Assembly (NCBI RefSeq): GCF_900105905.1
Contig: NZ_FNSV01000005.1
Span: 8,761,501-8,825,500 of the forward strand
Length of the DNA: 64,000 nt
Source: Rhodococcus koreensis
GTDB lineage: Bacteria; Actinomycetota; Actinomycetes; Mycobacteriales; Mycobacteriaceae
Reading direction: 5' to 3'
The notes below the pieces were generated by a model. That model was given only the letters and a program-made list of their open reading frames with translations, had not been told where the DNA came from and made no database searches. Shown in pieces: positions 18,234 through 26,771 of the stretch (position 1 is the first letter of the stretch; each line of letters begins with the position of its first letter). A program made the position numbers and the translations under genes.

Positions 18234-18443
18234 ATGATGAAAATCCACATTGACGAAGACAAGTGCGTCGGTGGCGGGCAGTGCGTGCTCGCGGCCCCCG
18301 ACGTGTTCGACCAGCGCGACGAGGACGGTGTCGCGGTTCTGCTGGTCGACAACGCGCCCGCCGAGTTGCACGACCAGATCCGGGAGGCCGCCCGGCTGTG
18401 CCCGGCGGTCGCCATCGAACTCGGTGAGCGAGCAGAGACGTGA
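18234..18443 (+). CDS. [3Fe-4S]-type ferredoxin
   Basis: The protein has 69 residues. Three cluster cysteines are seen: C11 and C17 in DKCVGGGQC and C56 in LCPAVA. The usual fourth Cys position is replaced (GGGQC), which marks the [3Fe-4S] ferredoxins that accompany actinobacterial P450s. Acidic residues dominate the rest. It transfers electrons from the reductase to the P450 encoded just upstream. The gene overlaps the thioesterase start by four bases (GTGA). Confidence 0.93.
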   Translation: MMKIHIDEDKCVGGGQCVLAAPDVFDQRDEDGVAVLLVDNAPAELHDQIREAARLCPAVAIELGERAET

Positions 18444-19390
18444 CGATGCCCACGACGTCGGTGCAGCCGGGTGGCACTCGGCCTGCCGGGCCGGGGGACA
18501 CCCGAAACGGTGCCGGCTTGATCGAGTTCCTCAGCCTCGAGCGCTCGGACCCCGATCGCTTCCAGGGATGGTGTCATGGCGGTTCACCGATGCGAGCGAT
18601 GGGAGGACAGATCGCGGCCCAGGCCCTCGCTGCGGCCGGGCATACCGTCGACCCGGACCGCACGGTGCATTCGCTGCACGGATACTTCCTTCGAGGCGGG
18701 GACACCGACCGGCCCGTCGACTACACAGTCGAACGCATGCGCGACGGGCGCAGCTACTCGGCCCGTAGGGTGACCGCAATCCAACAGGGACAACCGATCT
18801 TTACCCTGACCGCATCTTTCAAGCGCCCGGAGGCAGGGGCCGAACGACAGACGCGGATGCCGCAGGTGCTGCCGCCCGACGATCTGGCCGACGCCTTCGA
18901 ATACTGGTCCGAGATCAAACCCGCGGCTTACCGGATTGCCAAGTACGCGCAGGTGACCGCGATGCGCATCGCCCCGCTGTCGCCTGGTGGTGCGACGTGG
19001 GCGCAGGACGGTGGCCAGCTACGTCAGGCGGTGTGGTTCCGGACGAAAGAATCGATGCCCGACGACCCCCTGCTGCACGCGTGCGCACTCACCTACTGCT
19101 CCGATATCACGCTGCCCCAGACGGCGGTCCTGGACATCGAGCTGCTTTACCCGATCCGGGCCGAGCCCTCGAAGATGATGTTGTCCTCCCTCGACCACGC
19201 GATGTGGTTCCACCGCCCTTTCCGTGCGGACGAGTGGCTGCTGTTCGCTCAGCGCAGCACGTCGACAGTGGACGGGAGGGGTTTCAACCTCGGTGAATTC
19301 TGGACCCGGGACGGCGCGTTGGTCGCTTCCGTCACCCAGGAGGCGGCGATCCGTCCGCGTTCCCGACGGGCCGAACCGGGCACCACCTAG
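18440..19390 (+). CDS. tesB: acyl-CoA thioesterase II (TesB-like)
   Basis: The protein has 316 residues and a double hot-dog fold. The first half has HGGSPMRAMGGQIAAQALAA and HSLHGYFLRGGD; the second half has ACALTYCSDITLP, where the catalytic Asp lies, and SLDHAMWFHRPF. These are TesB signatures. It hydrolyses acyl-CoA to free acid and CoA, and in catabolic clusters releases dead-end or surplus CoA esters. The GTG start overlaps the ferredoxin stop. Confidence 0.9.
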   Translation: MTMPTTSVQPGGTRPAGPGDTRNGAGLIEFLSLERSDPDRFQGWCHGGSPMRAMGGQIAAQALAAAGHTVDPDRTVHSLHGYFLRGGDTDRPVDYTVERMRDGRSYSARRVTAIQQGQPIFTLTASFKRPEAGAERQTRMPQVLPPDDLADAFEYWSEIKPAAYRIAKYAQVTAMRIAPLSPGGATWAQDGGQLRQAVWFRTKESMPDDPLLHACALTYCSDITLPQTAVLDIELLYPIRAEPSKMMLSSLDHAMWFHRPFRADEWLLFAQRSTSTVDGRGFNLGEFWTRDGALVASVTQEAAIRPRSRRAEPGTT

Positions 19391-19454
19391 ACCATCCCAC
19401 GGGAAGACCGACCGGTCGTGTCGGTCGTTCCCCCGCAGAAAGAGAGTAAAAACC

Positions 19455-20357
19455 ATGGGACAGTTGCACAATCGCGTGGCCGTCGTCACCGGTGCCGGCG
19501 GCGGCCTGGGACGCGAGCACGCGTTGCTACTCGCCGCCGAAGGCGCCACGGTCGTCGTGAACGATCTGCATGGCGCACAGGCCGTGGTTGACGAGATCCG
19601 TTCCGCCGGAGGGGAAGCCGTCGCGGTCGAGGGCTCCGTTGCTGATATGACCACCGGAGAGCAGCTCGTGGCAGCAGCGGTCGAGTCCTTCGGCGACCTC
19701 CACGTCATCGTGAACAACGCCGGGGTCGTGCGTGACGCCATGCTGTGGAACATGACCGAGGACCAGTTCGACCTCGTGGTCGACGTCCACCTCAAGGGTG
19801 CGTTCGGGCTCACCCGGGCGGCGGGACGGTTCTGGCGTGAACAGAGTCGGTCGGGTGCGTCGGCCGACCGCTCGATCGTCAACACGACATCCGCCGCCGG
19901 CCTGCACGGCAATGTCGGCCAATGGAACTACGCCGCCGCGAAGGCAGGCCTGGCGATCCAGGCCGTTCTCGCGGCAGAAGAACTGGGCCGATTCGGGGTC
20001 CGCGCCAACGCGATCTCGCCGGCGGCGCGCACGCCGATGGTCACGACCGCACCAATTCTGGCCGCGGCGGTCGCCGCACCGGAAGACGAAGACGCGTTCG
20101 ACCGGTTCCACCCGAGGAATGTGTCGTCACTGGTGGGCTACCTGGCCACCGCCGACTGCCCCTTCACAGGGCAGGTCTTCTCCGTCACCGGAGGCCATGT
20201 CGGTCTCTACGCCGGCTACTCGCTCGCGCACTCCGTCGACACCGACCGCCCCTGGTCGGTCGACGAGCTGGCCGAACTGATGGGCGCCGCGTCGTTCCCG
20301 AAGTCGGCCGAGGCCATCCGCCCCCGACTGATCCAACTCGAGGGTGCGGGCCAGTGA
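19455..20357 (+). CDS. SDR, multifunctional-enzyme-2-like 3-hydroxyacyl-CoA dehydrogenase
   Basis: The protein has 300 residues. The cofactor loop TGAGGGLG is followed by VVVNDLHG, NNAGVVRDAML and the catalytic S (NTTSAAG) and Y-K (YAAAK). The ND motif after beta-2 and the extra 40-residue tail after GGHVGLY resemble the (3R)-hydroxyacyl-CoA dehydrogenase part of MFE-2 proteins. It probably duplicates the function of the SDR at 13803 for a different chain length or stereoisomer (inference). Confidence 0.85.
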   Translation: MGQLHNRVAVVTGAGGGLGREHALLLAAEGATVVVNDLHGAQAVVDEIRSAGGEAVAVEGSVADMTTGEQLVAAAVESFGDLHVIVNNAGVVRDAMLWNMTEDQFDLVVDVHLKGAFGLTRAAGRFWREQSRSGASADRSIVNTTSAAGLHGNVGQWNYAAAKAGLAIQAVLAAEELGRFGVRANAISPAARTPMVTTAPILAAAVAAPEDEDAFDRFHPRNVSSLVGYLATADCPFTGQVFSVTGGHVGLYAGYSLAHSVDTDRPWSVDELAELMGAASFPKSAEAIRPRLIQLEGAGQ

Positions 20358-20427
20358 CCGCGGACCCCTTATCGCACAACCACCATCCGATCCGACGGTT
20401 CCGCCGGACGGCGCAGCGGGAGTTGTC

Positions 20428-21999
20428 ATGTATCTGACCCACGCCTTACACCGCGCACTCGAGCAGTGGCCCGATGAGGTCATGACCGTCGACGGCGACT
20501 GTTCCCGCACCACCCGAGAGGTCGCCGACAGGGTGGCTCGACTGGCCGGGGCACTCCAGCGGATCGGCGTCGGCACCGGCAACAGGGTCGGCATCGTGGC
20601 GCTGAACTCCGCCCACCACCACGAAGTATTCTTCGCCAGCTGGTGGGCCGGCGCAGTGGCGAACCCCATCAACACCCGATGGTCCGCCGCTGAGATCGCC
20701 TACGCGCTGACCGACTCCGGCACCGAGGTACTGTTCGTCGACGACGCGTTCGCACACTTCGGCCCCGAGCTGCGTGAGCGAGCCCCCGGCCTACGCACCC
20801 TGATCTACTGCGGCGCCGGGCCGACCCCCGAGGGCATGCTCGCCTACGAGGAACTGGTCGCCGGCGCGGCACCGGTTCCCCACATCCATCGAGGCGGCGA
20901 CGAGCTGGCGATGTTGCTCTACACCGGCGGCACCACCGGCAAACCCAAGGGCGTGATGGTCACCCACCGCTCCTTCATGACCTCCTTGCTGAGCTACCAC
21001 CTCGCCGGGTCGTCGGTGAAACGTGGCGGAGCCACGCTGTGCACGGCACCGCTCTTCCACATCGGAGCCCTTCTCAGTTGGTACGGCCAGACCCTGCTCG
21101 GCGGCACCCTGGTGTTCTTGCCCACCTTCACGCCGGAGGCCGTACTGGGCGCAATCGACGAACACCGCGTCACCGGGTGTGCGCTCGTTCCCGCCATGAT
21201 CCAAAGGCTCTGCGAGCACCCCGACTTCGACTCCTACGACGTCAGCAGCCTCGAATTCATCGGGTACGGCGCATCGGGCACCCCGCAAAGCCTGCTCGAC
21301 CTGGCAATGAAACACTTCCCCTCGATCAACTTCGTCCACGTCTACGGGATGACCGAGACCGGCGTGCTGACCGTCCTCGGCGGCGACGAGCACAGGACCG
21401 GAGGCGCCCGACTACGCTCGGTCGGCCGGGCCACGCCCACCGTCGAGATCGCCGTCGTCGACCCGGACGGTCACCGCCTCCCTCCCGGCCAGATCGGCGA
21501 GGTCGTGACCAGAGGCGACCACGTCATGGCCGGGTACTGGCGCAAGCCGGAAGCCACCGCGACCGCACTCCGGGACGGCTGGATGCACACCGGCGACGGG
21601 GGATACCTCGACGAGGCCGGTTACCTCTACATCGTCGACCGCCTCAAGGACATGATCATCACCGGTGGTGAGAACGTGTACTCCGCGGAGGTGGAGAATG
21701 CCCTGGCCGCCCACCCGGCGGTGGCGTCCTGTGCGGTGATCGGCGTCCCCGACCCGGATTGGGGCGAGCGGGTGCACGCCGTGATCGTGCCGCGGCCGGG
21801 CCACACGGTCACTGCCGAAGAACTGCGCGCTCACACCAAGACCCTCATCGCGGGCTACAAGGCGCCGCGCACGGTCGACTTCGTCGGCGCCATGCCGGTC
21901 TCGGGCACCGGAAAAATCCTCAAACGTGAACTCCGCGCGGCATACACCGACCGCGACACCACCCTTCCAACGACTTCCCGAAACGAGCAGCCGACATGA
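20428..21999 (+). CDS. acyl-CoA synthetase (AMP-forming, 520-residue type)
   Basis: The protein has 523 residues. The P-loop is LLYTGGTTGKPKG, motif A5 is VYGMTETG, the GWMHTGDGG segment carries the ribose-binding Asp, and the hinge is DRLKDMIITGGENVYS. The C-terminal SGTGKILKR holds the catalytic Lys. The start MYLTHALHRA at 20428 matches the typical beginning of this ligase group and has GGGAG before it; an in-frame ATG at 20344 would overlap the SDR. It activates a free acid to the CoA ester. The acyl-CoA dehydrogenase start overlaps its stop by four bases. Confidence 0.9.
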   Translation: MYLTHALHRALEQWPDEVMTVDGDCSRTTREVADRVARLAGALQRIGVGTGNRVGIVALNSAHHHEVFFASWWAGAVANPINTRWSAAEIAYALTDSGTEVLFVDDAFAHFGPELRERAPGLRTLIYCGAGPTPEGMLAYEELVAGAAPVPHIHRGGDELAMLLYTGGTTGKPKGVMVTHRSFMTSLLSYHLAGSSVKRGGATLCTAPLFHIGALLSWYGQTLLGGTLVFLPTFTPEAVLGAIDEHRVTGCALVPAMIQRLCEHPDFDSYDVSSLEFIGYGASGTPQSLLDLAMKHFPSINFVHVYGMTETGVLTVLGGDEHRTGGARLRSVGRATPTVEIAVVDPDGHRLPPGQIGEVVTRGDHVMAGYWRKPEATATALRDGWMHTGDGGYLDEAGYLYIVDRLKDMIITGGENVYSAEVENALAAHPAVASCAVIGVPDPDWGERVHAVIVPRPGHTVTAEELRAHTKTLIAGYKAPRTVDFVGAMPVSGTGKILKRELRAAYTDRDTTLPTTSRNEQPT

Positions 22000-23153
22000 A
22001 ACGCACCGTCTACGACACCGACCACGACGAATTCCGCACGATGATCCGCGATTTCATCGCCAAGGAGGTCGTTCCCCACTATCCGGACTGGGAAGCAGCC
22101 GGCCACCCGCCCCGCGATCTGTTCAGCAAACTCGGTGACATCGGCGTCACCGGTTTCGGCATCCCCGAGGAATACGGGGGCCCGGGCGAGGTCAGCTTCA
22201 AGTATCAGGCGATCCTCTCCGAGGAAAGCGCCCGCGCCGTCATCATGCTCGGCCACTACGGGCTCAGCACCGGGATGGTCCTGCCCTACCTACTCACCCT
22301 GGCCACCGAGGAGCAGAAGAAGCGGTGGCTGCCCGGGATCGCATCGGGCGATACGGTCCTGTGCATCGCAATGACCGAACCGGGCACCGGCTCGGATCTG
22401 GCAGGCATCCGGACCTCCGCACGGCTGTCCGAGGACGGCACTCACTATGTGCTCAATGGTGCGAAGACCTTCATCTCCGGTGCCCGCAACTCCGAGCTGT
22501 GCGTCGTGGTCGCCCGCACCTCACTCCCGACCGAGGACGACCGCCGCACCGGCCTGAGCCTGCTGGTCGTGCCCACCGACAGCACGGGCTTCGAATTCGG
22601 CCGCAATCTCGACAAGATCGGCCTCAAGGCGAGCGACACCAATGAATTGTCCTTCACCGACATCGTTGTGCCGGTGGAAAATCTGCTCGGCGAGGAGGGC
22701 AAGGCGTTCGCCTACATGGGCCAGAATCTGCCTCGTGAGCGCCTGTTGGTCGGCGTCGACGCCACCGGACGGGCCGCAGCCGCGATCGAACACGCCAAGG
22801 AGTACGTCAAGGAACGAGTCGTCTTCGGCCGGCCGGTGGCGGCATTCCAGAACACGAAGTTCGTGCTGGCGGAGTGCGCCACAGAGGTCGAGGCCTCGCA
22901 GGCACTGGTGGATCGGGGTATCGAGTTGGAGGCAGTCGGGGAACTGACCCCGGCGGACGCGGCGCGGATCAAGCTGTTCGCGACCGAGACCGCCGGCCGG
23001 GTGATCGACAAGTGCCTGCAACTGCACGGCGGTTACGGCTACATGCGCGAATACCCCATCGCCCGGCTGTACACCGATATCCGCGTCAACCGCATTTACG
23101 GCGGATCCAGCGAGGTGATGAAGACCATCATCGCCAAAGACCTCAGCCTGTAG
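21996..23153 (+). CDS. acyl-CoA dehydrogenase
   Basis: The protein has 385 residues. The signature MTEPGTGSDLAGIRT and the second motif QLHGGYGYMREYPIARLYTD are complete. The usual catalytic base is the Glu in IYGGSSEVMK. FAD-dependent alpha,beta-oxidation of an acyl-CoA is its expected reaction, with electrons passing to ETF. It is translationally coupled to the acyl-CoA ligase upstream, consistent with action on that ligase's product. Confidence 0.93.
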   Translation: MKRTVYDTDHDEFRTMIRDFIAKEVVPHYPDWEAAGHPPRDLFSKLGDIGVTGFGIPEEYGGPGEVSFKYQAILSEESARAVIMLGHYGLSTGMVLPYLLTLATEEQKKRWLPGIASGDTVLCIAMTEPGTGSDLAGIRTSARLSEDGTHYVLNGAKTFISGARNSELCVVVARTSLPTEDDRRTGLSLLVVPTDSTGFEFGRNLDKIGLKASDTNELSFTDIVVPVENLLGEEGKAFAYMGQNLPRERLLVGVDATGRAAAAIEHAKEYVKERVVFGRPVAAFQNTKFVLAECATEVEASQALVDRGIELEAVGELTPADAARIKLFATETAGRVIDKCLQLHGGYGYMREYPIARLYTDIRVNRIYGGSSEVMKTIIAKDLSL

Positions 23154-23200
23154 ACGAGAGCGCTGAACGTCGTGAGCGAACCCAACCGAAGGAACATTCG

Positions 23201-24451
23201 ATGACACTCCGAGATGTCGTCGTCGTCGGCGCATCGGCGGCGGGATTGACCGCCGCCGAAACACTGCGCCGGGACGGCTTCGAGGGGCGGTTGACGGTGA
23301 TCGGCGACGAGCCGCACGCCCCGTACGACCGACCGCCCCTGTCCAAACAGGTCCTGCGCGGCGAGTGGAAACGTGAGCGCGTCGCTCTGCGCGCCCAGGA
23401 GTCGCTCGACGCCCTCGACGTGGATTGGTTGCTGGGTATCAGAGCGGAGCGCCTGGATCTGGCTGCGCGCACCGTCGAATTGGGCGACGGCACACGAGTA
23501 CCGTTCGACGGACTGGTCGTCGCAACCGGGGTGCAGCCCCGGCGACTTCCGTTCGGACACGACCTCGACGGCGTGCACGTGCTGCGCGGTCTCGACGACG
23601 CGTGGGACCTCAGGGAGGCACTGCAGGAGCGCCCGCCCGTCGTGGTCGTCGGCGCCGGCTTCCTGGGCGCCGAGGCCGCGGCGGTTGCCCGAGAATTAGG
23701 GTGTGCTGTAACGATTGTCGATCCGCTGGACGCGCCGATGGTGCGCCAACTGGGTGCCGGTATGGCGGCCCGGGTCGCCCGGCTGCACATCGACCGCGGA
23801 GTGGACCTGCGGTGCGGCACCGGAGTCGTCGGCTTCACGGAAGAGCACGGCCGGGTTGCCGGTGTGCGTCTCGACGACGGCACGGTGACTCCCGCCCGGG
23901 TTGTCGTAGTCGCGATCGGCTCGGTACCTGCGGTCGACTGGCTGCGCGACAGCGGTCTGCCGGTCGGTGACGGGCTGCTGTGCGACGAGTGCTGCGAGGC
24001 CGCGCCCGGCATCGTCGGCGCAGGCGACGTCGCCTCGTGGATCCATCCTCGGTTCGGCCGGATTCGCGTCGAACACCGCATGAACGCGACAGAGCAGGGG
24101 ATGGCGGCTGCCCGGACGCTGCTCGGCCACCGCATCCCGTTCGCACCGATCCCGTACTTCTGGACAGACCAGTACGACAACAGGATCCAGGTCTACGGGC
24201 GCATCTCGGGTGACCTCGGGTTCACGGTCGTCGACGGTGATCCGGAGGAAGGGCCGTTCGCCGCCGTGCAGTTCGACGCGGACGGGCGCACCCGCGCCGT
24301 GGCCGCCTGGAACATGCCGCGGATCGCGCGCACGTGGCGAGCGCGGCTCGTCGCCGATGCACCGCCTCCGCAGCGCACACCGACGACGGCCGGTGTCGGC
24401 CCGGTTCCATCACCCATCACAGACGTTCCAGCAGTGAGGACACAACCATGA
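23201..24451 (+). CDS. FAD-dependent ferredoxin reductase
   Basis: The protein has 416 residues. Two Rossmann motifs are visible: VVVVGASAAGLTAAE near the N-terminus for FAD and VVVVGAGFLGAEAA (about 145-160) for NAD(P)H. APYDRPPLSKQ and the late GAGDVASW are typical of the ferredoxin/rubredoxin reductases of P450 and dioxygenase systems. It should pass electrons from NAD(P)H to the ferredoxin at 18234. The start follows GAAGGAAC. Its stop overlaps the next crotonase gene by four bases. Confidence 0.92.
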   Translation: MTLRDVVVVGASAAGLTAAETLRRDGFEGRLTVIGDEPHAPYDRPPLSKQVLRGEWKRERVALRAQESLDALDVDWLLGIRAERLDLAARTVELGDGTRVPFDGLVVATGVQPRRLPFGHDLDGVHVLRGLDDAWDLREALQERPPVVVVGAGFLGAEAAAVARELGCAVTIVDPLDAPMVRQLGAGMAARVARLHIDRGVDLRCGTGVVGFTEEHGRVAGVRLDDGTVTPARVVVVAIGSVPAVDWLRDSGLPVGDGLLCDECCEAAPGIVGAGDVASWIHPRFGRIRVEHRMNATEQGMAAARTLLGHRIPFAPIPYFWTDQYDNRIQVYGRISGDLGFTVVDGDPEEGPFAAVQFDADGRTRAVAAWNMPRIARTWRARLVADAPPPQRTPTTAGVGPVPSPITDVPAVRTQP

Positions 24452-25239
24452 CCGACACGGTCGTATACCGAGAAGAAAACGGTGTCGCGACGATCGCGAT
24501 GAACCGCCCCGAGCGCCGCAACTCCTTCACGATCGAGATGGCCGACGGGCTGCTCGCCGCCCTCGAACGGGCGGAGAACGACCGTGGCATCCGGGCGGTC
24601 GTCATCACCAGCACCGGCGACCACTTCTCTGTCGGACGCGACAACGCCGACACCGACCCGCCGCCATACCCGGCGGGTGACCACCTGCGGGGCCGTACGT
24701 CGCTCATGCGCTACACGCGTCTGGTGACCTGCATGCACGACATGAACACACCGACCATCGCGGAGATCCGCGGTGGCTGCGCCGGCGCCGGGATGTCCTT
24801 CGCGCTCAACTGCGACTTCCGGTACGCCTCGACGACGGCCGTGATGAGCACCGCGTTCGTCAAGGTCGCCTTCGGCGGCGACCTCGGCGGTGTGTGGCAC
24901 CTGACCCGGCTCGTCGGGCCGCTCCGGGCGAAAGAGTTGCTTCTGCTCTCCCCGAGACTGCGCGGCACCGAATTGCTCGACTGGGGACTGGTCAACGACG
25001 TGCTACCGCCCGAGGAACTTTCGGCGAGGGTGATGGCCACCGCTACCGAGATCGCGTCCCACTCGCCCACAGCCGTCGCGGCGGCGCGGCGCAACCTGCA
25101 GGCGGCCACGAGCCTGTCCCTGGGGGACTATCTACCCCTCGAAGCAGAGCAGTTCGCCACGTGCGCGGCCTCCCCGGACGCCGAGGAGGCGCGTGTCGCC
25201 TTCGTGGAAAAGCGCGCGCCCCGATTCGTGATCGCCTGA
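24448..25239 (+). CDS. enoyl-CoA hydratase/isomerase family protein
   Basis: The protein has 263 residues. Crotonase features include MNRPERRNSF, GDHFSVGRDNAD and RGGCAGAGMSFALNCD (oxyanion hole). The usual catalytic acid positions read VKVAFGGDLGGVWHL, so at least one classical Glu is replaced by neutral residues and only the Asp at the second position remains. Hydration, isomerisation or hydrolytic ring opening are all possible for this superfamily. It is coupled to the ferredoxin reductase gene. Confidence 0.85.
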   Translation: MTDTVVYREENGVATIAMNRPERRNSFTIEMADGLLAALERAENDRGIRAVVITSTGDHFSVGRDNADTDPPPYPAGDHLRGRTSLMRYTRLVTCMHDMNTPTIAEIRGGCAGAGMSFALNCDFRYASTTAVMSTAFVKVAFGGDLGGVWHLTRLVGPLRAKELLLLSPRLRGTELLDWGLVNDVLPPEELSARVMATATEIASHSPTAVAAARRNLQAATSLSLGDYLPLEAEQFATCAASPDAEEARVAFVEKRAPRFVIA

Positions 25240-25284
25240 CTCCCGTGCGGAGGCGACGCCCAATTCCGAACGAGAGCTCCCACC

Positions 25285-26454
25285 ATGACTCCCACCGCCC
25301 CTAGAAAAACCACGGCCCACCGCGGGCCACTGTCCGGCATCCGTGTCGTCGAACTCGGAGGCATCGGTCCCGGCCCCTTCGCCGGCATGCTGCTCGGCGA
25401 CCTCGGTGCCGAGGTAATCCGCATCGACCGACCACAGGACGCGGGGAAGCCCAACCCCCACCCGATCCTGCACCGCAATCGGCGCTCGGTCACGATCGAC
25501 CTCAAGCACGGGCAGGGCACCGACGTCGTACTAGCGCTGATCGACACCGCGGACGCCGTGATCGAAGGCTTCCGCCCGGGAGTCGCCGAGCGTCTGGGTA
25601 TCGGACCGTATGCCCTGCTGGCGCGCAACCCGGCGTTGGCCTACGGCCGGATGACGGGCTGGGGTCAGGATGGTCCTTTGGCCGCCGAGCCGGGGCACGA
25701 CATCAACTTCATCGCCCTCAGCGGGGCCCTGCACGCCATCGGGCCGGCCGACGAGCCGGTCGTGCCGCTCAACCTAATCGGTGACATGGGCGGCGGTGGC
25801 ATGCTGTTGGCCTTTGGCCTGCTCGCCGGGATCCTCAGCGCGCGCAGCACAGGACGGGGCCAGGTGGTCGACGCCGCGATGACCGACGGCTCGGCCACGC
25901 TGCTGGCGATGATCCACGGTTTCCTCAACGCGGGAGGCTGGGAAGACGAACGAGAACGCAACTCGATCGACGGCGGCAGCCCCTGCTACGGGGTCTATCG
26001 CTGCGCCGACGACCGGCACGTCGCCCTCGGCATCGGGGACGAGCGGTCGTACGGGGCCCTGCTCCAGGTTCTGCGACTCGAGGACGACCCGGACTTCGCC
26101 GACCGACGCGACAGCACCGCGTGGCGAGCCATGCGCAAGACTCTCGGCGAGGTCTTCGGCAGTCGCGATCGCGATGCCTGGGAGCGCGTGTTCGCCGGCA
26201 GGGGAGCCTGTGTGACTCCCGTCCTGTCCCTGACCGAAGCCCCTCGGCATCCACACAACCACGCGCGCGGCACATTCAGGACTGGCCCCGACGGGGCAAT
26301 CGAACCCGCTCCCGCGCCGCGGTTCTCCGGCACCCCGGCCGCCGAGCCGTCCCGCGCGTCGGTCATCGGCTCCGACACCGAAAACGTACTCGCCGAAGTC
26401 GGTTACGTTCCCGGCCGCATCGCCGGACTGCGGGCGCAAGGCGTGATTGCGTAG
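25285..26454 (+). CDS. CaiB/BaiF family protein, alpha-methylacyl-CoA racemase-like
   Basis: The protein has 389 residues. LSGIRVVELGGIGPGPFAGM, DLGAEVIRIDRP and NRRSVTIDLK are the N-terminal family motifs. GRMTGWGQDGPLAAEPGHDINF holds the His and Asp used for proton removal in 2-methylacyl-CoA racemases (GHDINF), favouring racemase over CoA-transferase. It would convert (2R)- to (2S)-methyl-branched acyl-CoA so that the dehydrogenase can act. This is the main hint that the cluster's substrate is methyl-branched. It ends the nine-gene operon, with a strong terminator 27 bases later. Confidence 0.88.
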   Translation: MTPTAPRKTTAHRGPLSGIRVVELGGIGPGPFAGMLLGDLGAEVIRIDRPQDAGKPNPHPILHRNRRSVTIDLKHGQGTDVVLALIDTADAVIEGFRPGVAERLGIGPYALLARNPALAYGRMTGWGQDGPLAAEPGHDINFIALSGALHAIGPADEPVVPLNLIGDMGGGGMLLAFGLLAGILSARSTGRGQVVDAAMTDGSATLLAMIHGFLNAGGWEDERERNSIDGGSPCYGVYRCADDRHVALGIGDERSYGALLQVLRLEDDPDFADRRDSTAWRAMRKTLGEVFGSRDRDAWERVFAGRGACVTPVLSLTEAPRHPHNHARGTFRTGPDGAIEPAPAPRFSGTPAAEPSRASVIGSDTENVLAEVGYVPGRIAGLRAQGVIA

Positions 26455-26481
26455 CAATACCGGCGATCAGCCCCACAACGG

Positions 26482-26508
26482 AGGGCCCCCGGCGGCGCCG
26501 GGGGCCCT
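26482..26508 (+). terminator. strong intrinsic-type terminator of the P450 operon
   Basis: A perfect 12-bp stem, AGGGCCCCCGGC (26482-26493) and its complement (26497-26508), closes a 3-base loop. Only TT follows, as is common in actinobacteria. It separates the catabolic operon from the MFS gene, which therefore needs its own promoter. Confidence 0.8.
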
Positions 26509-26549
26509 TAACGCCCGGCGGCCCACGTGGCTGGCTCTGCGCGCGTCCG

Positions 26550-26577
26550 AGAACGCCATTAGTGAAGTGGTGTTCGA
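26550..26577 (+). promoter_or_regulatory. operator-like motif upstream of the MFS gene
   Basis: AGAACGC, AGTGAAGT and GTTCGA occur with exactly the spacing found before the P450 gene (16911-16938), 22 of 28 bases identical. This copy is also an interrupted palindrome (GAACnCCAnT with AnTGGnGTTC). It is followed by an AT-rich stretch with a second small inverted repeat (TTAACT 26593-26598, AGTTAA 26614-26619). Common control of transporter and catabolic operon is likely (inference). Confidence 0.6.
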
Positions 26578-26771
26578 AAGATAATCTTCAATTTAACTGT
26601 AAGAACACGATTAAGTTAATTGTTAGTCGGGTATAGCTCTTGCTTCGGTCGGTGTGGCGTGCTTCACTCTTGAGAGGCGAAGCCCCGTGTGAGCGTCACC
26701 GCGCCGGGCAGGAATCGTGTGGGTTCGCCTCCCACCCCTCCGATAAACTCTTCATTCGAGGAAGGTCGCTC

